This document shows, in pieces, positions 6,961 to 10,266 of a stretch of DNA of 10,266 nt. The stretch spans positions 1 through 10,266 of the forward strand of contig CAYMSH010000233.1 in NCBI GenBank assembly GCA_964392945.1, read 5' to 3'. Position 1 is the stretch's first letter, and every line of letters starts with the position of its first letter. The notes below the pieces were generated by a model. That model was not told the origin of the DNA. It saw nothing but the letters and a program-made list of their open reading frames with translations, and did not search any database. A program made the position numbers and the translations under genes. Source of the DNA: BS750m-G57 sp964392945 (GTDB lineage Bacteria; Planctomycetota; Phycisphaerae; SM23-33).

Positions 6961-8928
6961 ATGAGTATGAACTTGAGACGTTACTTAGCGATCTCGTCCG
7001 GACTCTTGGCGCTGGTTACATTCCAAGCCATCGGCCACTGCAAGACTCCGCCGGCGATCGAATCGGTTCGGATCGGCTCCAGACGCGTGTTCCAGGTCAA
7101 CGGTAAACCGTTCTTCCCGATCATGACTTGGCTCCAGGACGCGAAAAACTTCCCCGCCGCCAAGGCCTGCGGGGTCAACACCACGGCGGGATATTGGCCT
7201 AAGTCCAGCGGAACGAAGGATGTGACCGGCTACATCAAACTCGTCGAAGCGGCCGGGCTTTACGGCGTCATGCCGTTCGACGTCCGCTTGAAGGGCAATC
7301 GTTCCCTGCTGGGCTATATTCACAGCGACGAGCCGGACCTCCCCCGCCGCGGAAGCAAGGCCCCCCGCATGACGCCGGCCCAAACGCTGGTCCAGTACAA
7401 GAAGATCAAAGCCGCCGACCCGTCACGCCCGGTATTCATGACGTTCACCGGTTACTTCCTGCCGTTTTTCAAGAAGTTCAACGATGCCGAACTGGCTAGA
7501 TACCCCCAGTACGTCAAAGCCGCCGACGTTGTCGGATACGACATTTATCCGATCTACGGGTGGAACAAACCGCAATGGATCCACCTCGTCCACGACGGCA
7601 CGAAGCGGCTGGCCGAACTGGCTGGCGACAGGCCGGTCTACGCGTGGATCGAAACTTCCCGAGGCGGCCAGTGGACCGGTCCGCTCAAGGGCCAGAAGGA
7701 AGTCACGCCGACGCACATCCGGGCCGAAGTTTGGATGGCGATCTGCCGCGGCGCTACGGCGATCGGATACTTCACGCACATTTGGAAGCCGTCGTACAAC
7801 CAGTTCGGCGTGCCTGCGAAGAACCGCAAGGCTCTGGCCGAGATCAACGCACAGATCACGCGACTGGCGCCGGAGATACTCGCAGCGGTGCCGAAGACCC
7901 CGGTAACGCTCCGGGCCTCAGGCGGCGTGAAAGTAGACGTAATGGCCCGCGCGACGCCTGGCGGGATAACCGTTTTTGCGGTGAACTATGACGAACGCCT
8001 CAAGCAGGCCGGAGCGGTCATAAAGGTTGACGGACTGCCGGCCGGGACCAAAGTGAGCGTAGTCGACGAGAACCGAGCCATCACGAGCCAGGCCGGTTCG
8101 TTCAAAGACAATTTCGACCCGCTGGCGGTTCACATATACCGCGTCAAGATCGCCTCGGCGAATGCACCGAAAGCGACGCGCACCGAGATCGTCGCACATC
8201 GCGGAGCCTCACGCGACGCTCCGGAGAACACACTGGCCGCGTTCGAACTGGCGTGGAAAAAGGGAGCCGATGCGATCGAAGGAGATTTCTTCCTAACGAA
8301 GGATCGTCAGATCGTGTGCATTCACGATTCGAACACGAAGCGGACAGCCGGGGCGAATCTGAGCGTCGCAAAATCGACACTGGCTGAACTTCGCAAACTC
8401 GACGTGGGCAAATGGCGCGGCGAAAAGTGGGCCGGCCAGCGAATCCCAACGCTCCAGGAGATCATGGCGACCGTGCCTGCGGGCAAGAAGCTCCTGATCG
8501 AGATCAAGTGCGGGCCGGAAATCGTACCGGTCCTCAAGGAAGTGCTCGATTCATCGCCCCTGCCCCATCAGCAAACCATCATCATCTCGTTCAAGGCAAA
8601 GGTCATCGCCGATTCGAAGAAGCTGCTGCCCAAACACAAAGCATTCTGGTTGACCGGGCTGCGAAAGGACAAAAAGACGCAGAGTTGGACCGCATCACGC
8701 CAAAAGGCGATCGCCACGCTCAAGCAGATCAAGGCCGACGGTCTGGACGCCCAGGCCAACCCGGCGGCGATAGACAGATCATTCATGTCCGAGCTTCGAA
8801 ACGAAGGGCTGGAACTGCACGTATGGACGGTCGATAACGCAAAGACCGCAAAGTATTTCCAGCAACTCGGCGCCAACTCAATAACCACCAACCGCCCGGC
8901 CTGGCTGCGCGAGCAGATGGCCAAATAG
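6961..8928 (+). CDS. Secreted GH-like barrel fused to glycerophosphodiester phosphodiesterase (GDPD)
   Basis: A 655-residue protein. Residues 1-28 are a signal peptide; no lipobox is seen. Residues about 34-310 look like a glycoside-hydrolase-type TIM barrel: it opens with 'FQVNGKPFFPIMTW', has 'GYIHSDEPD' (118-126) with D123/E124 on a strand end, 'VVGYDIYPIYGW' (190-201) and 'VYAWIET' (226-232) with E231; these acids are candidate catalytic residues only. Residues about 313-397 form a small beta domain. Residues about 408-652 are a GDPD domain with H413-R414-G, E422-N-T, E440-x-D442, H455-D and 'LLIEIK' (E514), so the catalytic and metal residues appear intact, and it ends with 'LHVWTVDN' and 'ITTNRP'. 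GDPDs release sn-glycerol 3-phosphate from glycerophosphodiesters. Start is supported by GGGAG 7 nt upstream. It is probably co-transcribed with the preceding methyltransferase fusion. The GDPD call is firm; the barrel's family and substrate are uncertain. Confidence 0.88.
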   Translation: MSMNLRRYLAISSGLLALVTFQAIGHCKTPPAIESVRIGSRRVFQVNGKPFFPIMTWLQDAKNFPAAKACGVNTTAGYWPKSSGTKDVTGYIKLVEAAGLYGVMPFDVRLKGNRSLLGYIHSDEPDLPRRGSKAPRMTPAQTLVQYKKIKAADPSRPVFMTFTGYFLPFFKKFNDAELARYPQYVKAADVVGYDIYPIYGWNKPQWIHLVHDGTKRLAELAGDRPVYAWIETSRGGQWTGPLKGQKEVTPTHIRAEVWMAICRGATAIGYFTHIWKPSYNQFGVPAKNRKALAEINAQITRLAPEILAAVPKTPVTLRASGGVKVDVMARATPGGITVFAVNYDERLKQAGAVIKVDGLPAGTKVSVVDENRAITSQAGSFKDNFDPLAVHIYRVKIASANAPKATRTEIVAHRGASRDAPENTLAAFELAWKKGADAIEGDFFLTKDRQIVCIHDSNTKRTAGANLSVAKSTLAELRKLDVGKWRGEKWAGQRIPTLQEIMATVPAGKKLLIEIKCGPEIVPVLKEVLDSSPLPHQQTIIISFKAKVIADSKKLLPKHKAFWLTGLRKDKKTQSWTASRQKAIATLKQIKADGLDAQANPAAIDRSFMSELRNEGLELHVWTVDNAKTAKYFQQLGANSITTNRPAWLREQMAK

Positions 8929-8937
8929 CATACGGGG

Positions 8938-10266
8938 TCAGGGCGCGGATTTGGCGTACCAGAACGCCGTGGTGCTCCAGATCGGGTGTTTGGTGCGGAT
9001 GTACTTGTCGGCGCCGCCGTAGCCCATCTGCTCGACGGCCACGCGAATGGATTTTCGGAACTGGAACGCGTCGTTCAGATGGAAGCTGTACATCGTAGGA
9101 TGCCCCGGCCGGCCGGTCACGAAGCCCGAGATCGCCTTGCGATCGAACTGTCCGCCGCCGCCCTGAAAATATTCTTCGCTGCCGGTCCCGTGATACGACG
9201 GCGGCCAGGCGTTTTGGAGCTCGTCGGACCAGATGAGCCAGTCGCCTTCGCCCCACCACCAGTCGAGCGGCCAGTCTACGTGCAGCAAGGCGCCGACGTA
9301 CTTGCCGCACGCCTGACGCTGGAGAACGGTCTTTGCCGAGATTTTCTTCGGTCCGAGTCTCGGTGAATCCTTGCTGTAGGCGCGTTGCTGGCTGAAGGTC
9401 GCGCAGAATCGCCCCCAATCGACCGGAAGAGTTTCGAGCTTACGAACATCCAATCGCAATTTCACCTTGGCGGTCTTGCCCTGACCAGTGTTGCGGATCC
9501 TCGCCACGGCGCCTTTGGCGAACGGCATCGGGAATCGCGCGTAGGCTTCGCCAGGCAGCACGCCGATCAGTATTGAGTTGAAATTGCAGCTATACTCCAG
9601 CGCCTTGCCGCGGGGCATATGCTCCTTGCCGGCAGGCAGGACGCCGGGGGACTTGTGTTTGGCGTTGTGCCCCGTATTCGCATGGCCGAAGAAGTAACCG
9701 ACAGGTACATCAACGCTCGGCGACTTACTACCGTCCCAACACAACTCCAACCGCAACGACCTGAGCCTCTCGGGACTCGGATCGCCGACAGCCAGCCGCA
9801 ACTGCCGGATAACGCCGGAGCCGGCCAGGCGAACTTCGGCGGACTCGCCGCCTGCGACAACCAGTTCACGGTCAACTGACCATGTTTTCGGAACTGCCGG
9901 CGGAGACGATTCGGCTTTCAGCCACGCGGCGACAACTGCGGCCTGCTGGAGTTTATAGGCCTTGCTCAACGGCAATTCGAGCGTCTTTATCTTGATCTCT
10001 TTTGGATAAGTGGTGTAAGTCACCTGCCACCAGCCGCCCCACAGCTCCTTGCCCAACCAGCCGGGTTTCCCGTAGTTTGGATTGACCAACTGCACGAGAC
10101 AATGCTTCTCGAACGGGATCGGGTGCAGGCAGCCCGGATAGCTCTTTTCGAACACGAGCGGATAGGGAAACGGCGTCTTGTCGCGGTCGATCAGAAACTC
10201 GTTCAGCGTCATGTCGATAATCGGCCTGGCGGCGCCGTCGAGAACGATCTGGATGCGCGTATCCTT
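8938..10266 (-). CDS. DUF2961 (GH172) family protein, N-terminus outside window
   Basis: The frame stays open past the ATG at 10212 to the right edge, and the 18 extra codons read 'KDTRIQIVLDGAARPIID', which fits a DUF2961 strand, so the start is off-window. 442 residues are visible. The C-terminal part is DUF2961: 'SGVIRQLRL', 'ELCWDGSKSPSVDVPVGYFF', 'RFPMPFAKGA', 'KYVGALL', 'WWWGEGDW', 'GTGSEEYF' and the closing 'IWSTTAFWYA'. DUF2961 is now glycoside hydrolase family 172, whose characterised members act on fructofuranose and arabinofuranose linkages. The Glu of GEGD (visible residue 340) and the first Glu of GTGSEE (364) fit the family's proposed catalytic pair. Odd points are GYFF for the usual GDFF, EEYF for EDYF, and an extra DUF2961-like N-terminal module. 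It converges on the GH-like/GDPD gene with a 9-bp gap. Family is firm; activity is inferred and substrate unknown. Confidence 0.85.
   Translation of the reverse strand, partial: KDTRIQIVLDGAARPIIDMTLNEFLIDRDKTPFPYPLVFEKSYPGCLHPIPFEKHCLVQLVNPNYGKPGWLGKELWGGWWQVTYTTYPKEIKIKTLELPLSKAYKLQQAAVVAAWLKAESSPPAVPKTWSVDRELVVAGGESAEVRLAGSGVIRQLRLAVGDPSPERLRSLRLELCWDGSKSPSVDVPVGYFFGHANTGHNAKHKSPGVLPAGKEHMPRGKALEYSCNFNSILIGVLPGEAYARFPMPFAKGAVARIRNTGQGKTAKVKLRLDVRKLETLPVDWGRFCATFSQQRAYSKDSPRLGPKKISAKTVLQRQACGKYVGALLHVDWPLDWWWGEGDWLIWSDELQNAWPPSYHGTGSEEYFQGGGGQFDRKAISGFVTGRPGHPTMYSFHLNDAFQFRKSIRVAVEQMGYGGADKYIRTKHPIWSTTAFWYAKSAP

Noticed and set aside
8952..8969. Hairpin TGGCGT-ACCAGA-ACGCCG as terminator of the GH-like/GDPD operon
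   Set aside because: The stem is 5 bp plus one wobble, no T-run follows, and it lies inside the opposite gene's coding sequence, so chance is the simplest reading.

Overview
This window looks like chromosomal DNA from an environmental bacterium of the Planctomycetes/Verrucomicrobia/Lentisphaerae sphere, most likely a planctomycete of the Phycisphaerae type. That placement is an inference from gene content: ThuA-like + DUF1080, DUF2961 (GH172), a secreted GH-like barrel + GDPD and an AsmA-like protein of the kinds abundant in those phyla, all GC-rich with even base composition. I saw no mobile element, tRNA, rRNA, CRISPR array or abrupt change in composition. Six protein genes fill almost the whole window, and no gene-free stretch exceeds about 140 bp.

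Layout: (1) 2-2506 (+), the C-terminal part of a large AsmA-like envelope protein, running off the left edge. (2) 2514-3785 (-), a three-part sulfur enzyme: ETHE1-like persulfide dioxygenase, rhodanese and YgaP-type membrane anchor, with its own good promoter at 3875-3903. (3) 3922-5496 (-), a secreted ThuA-like + DUF1080 protein. (4) A 108-bp divergent promoter region. (5) 5605-6930 (+), a signal-peptide protein joining a heparinase II/III C-terminal-like beta domain to a class I SAM methyltransferase. (6) 6961-8928 (+), a secreted GH-like barrel fused to a glycerophosphodiester phosphodiesterase, 30 bp downstream and probably in one operon with (5). (7) 8938-10266 (-), a DUF2961/GH172 family protein running off the right edge.

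How they fit together: four neighbouring genes (3922 to the right edge) carry domains tied to carbohydrate breakdown, three of them with visible signal peptides. This suggests a small accessory locus for attacking a complex, possibly phosphodiester-bearing glycan outside the cytoplasm. No SusC/SusD, transporter or dedicated regulator is visible here. The sulfur gene and the AsmA-like gene look functionally separate. The two convergent gene pairs end only 7 and 9 bp apart.

The most unusual items are the exported-looking methyltransferase fusion, the GH-like/GDPD fusion, the GH172 protein with an extra N-terminal module and altered signature residues, and the three-domain persulfide enzyme. I do not see a complete, clearly new system; the fusions are the best leads.
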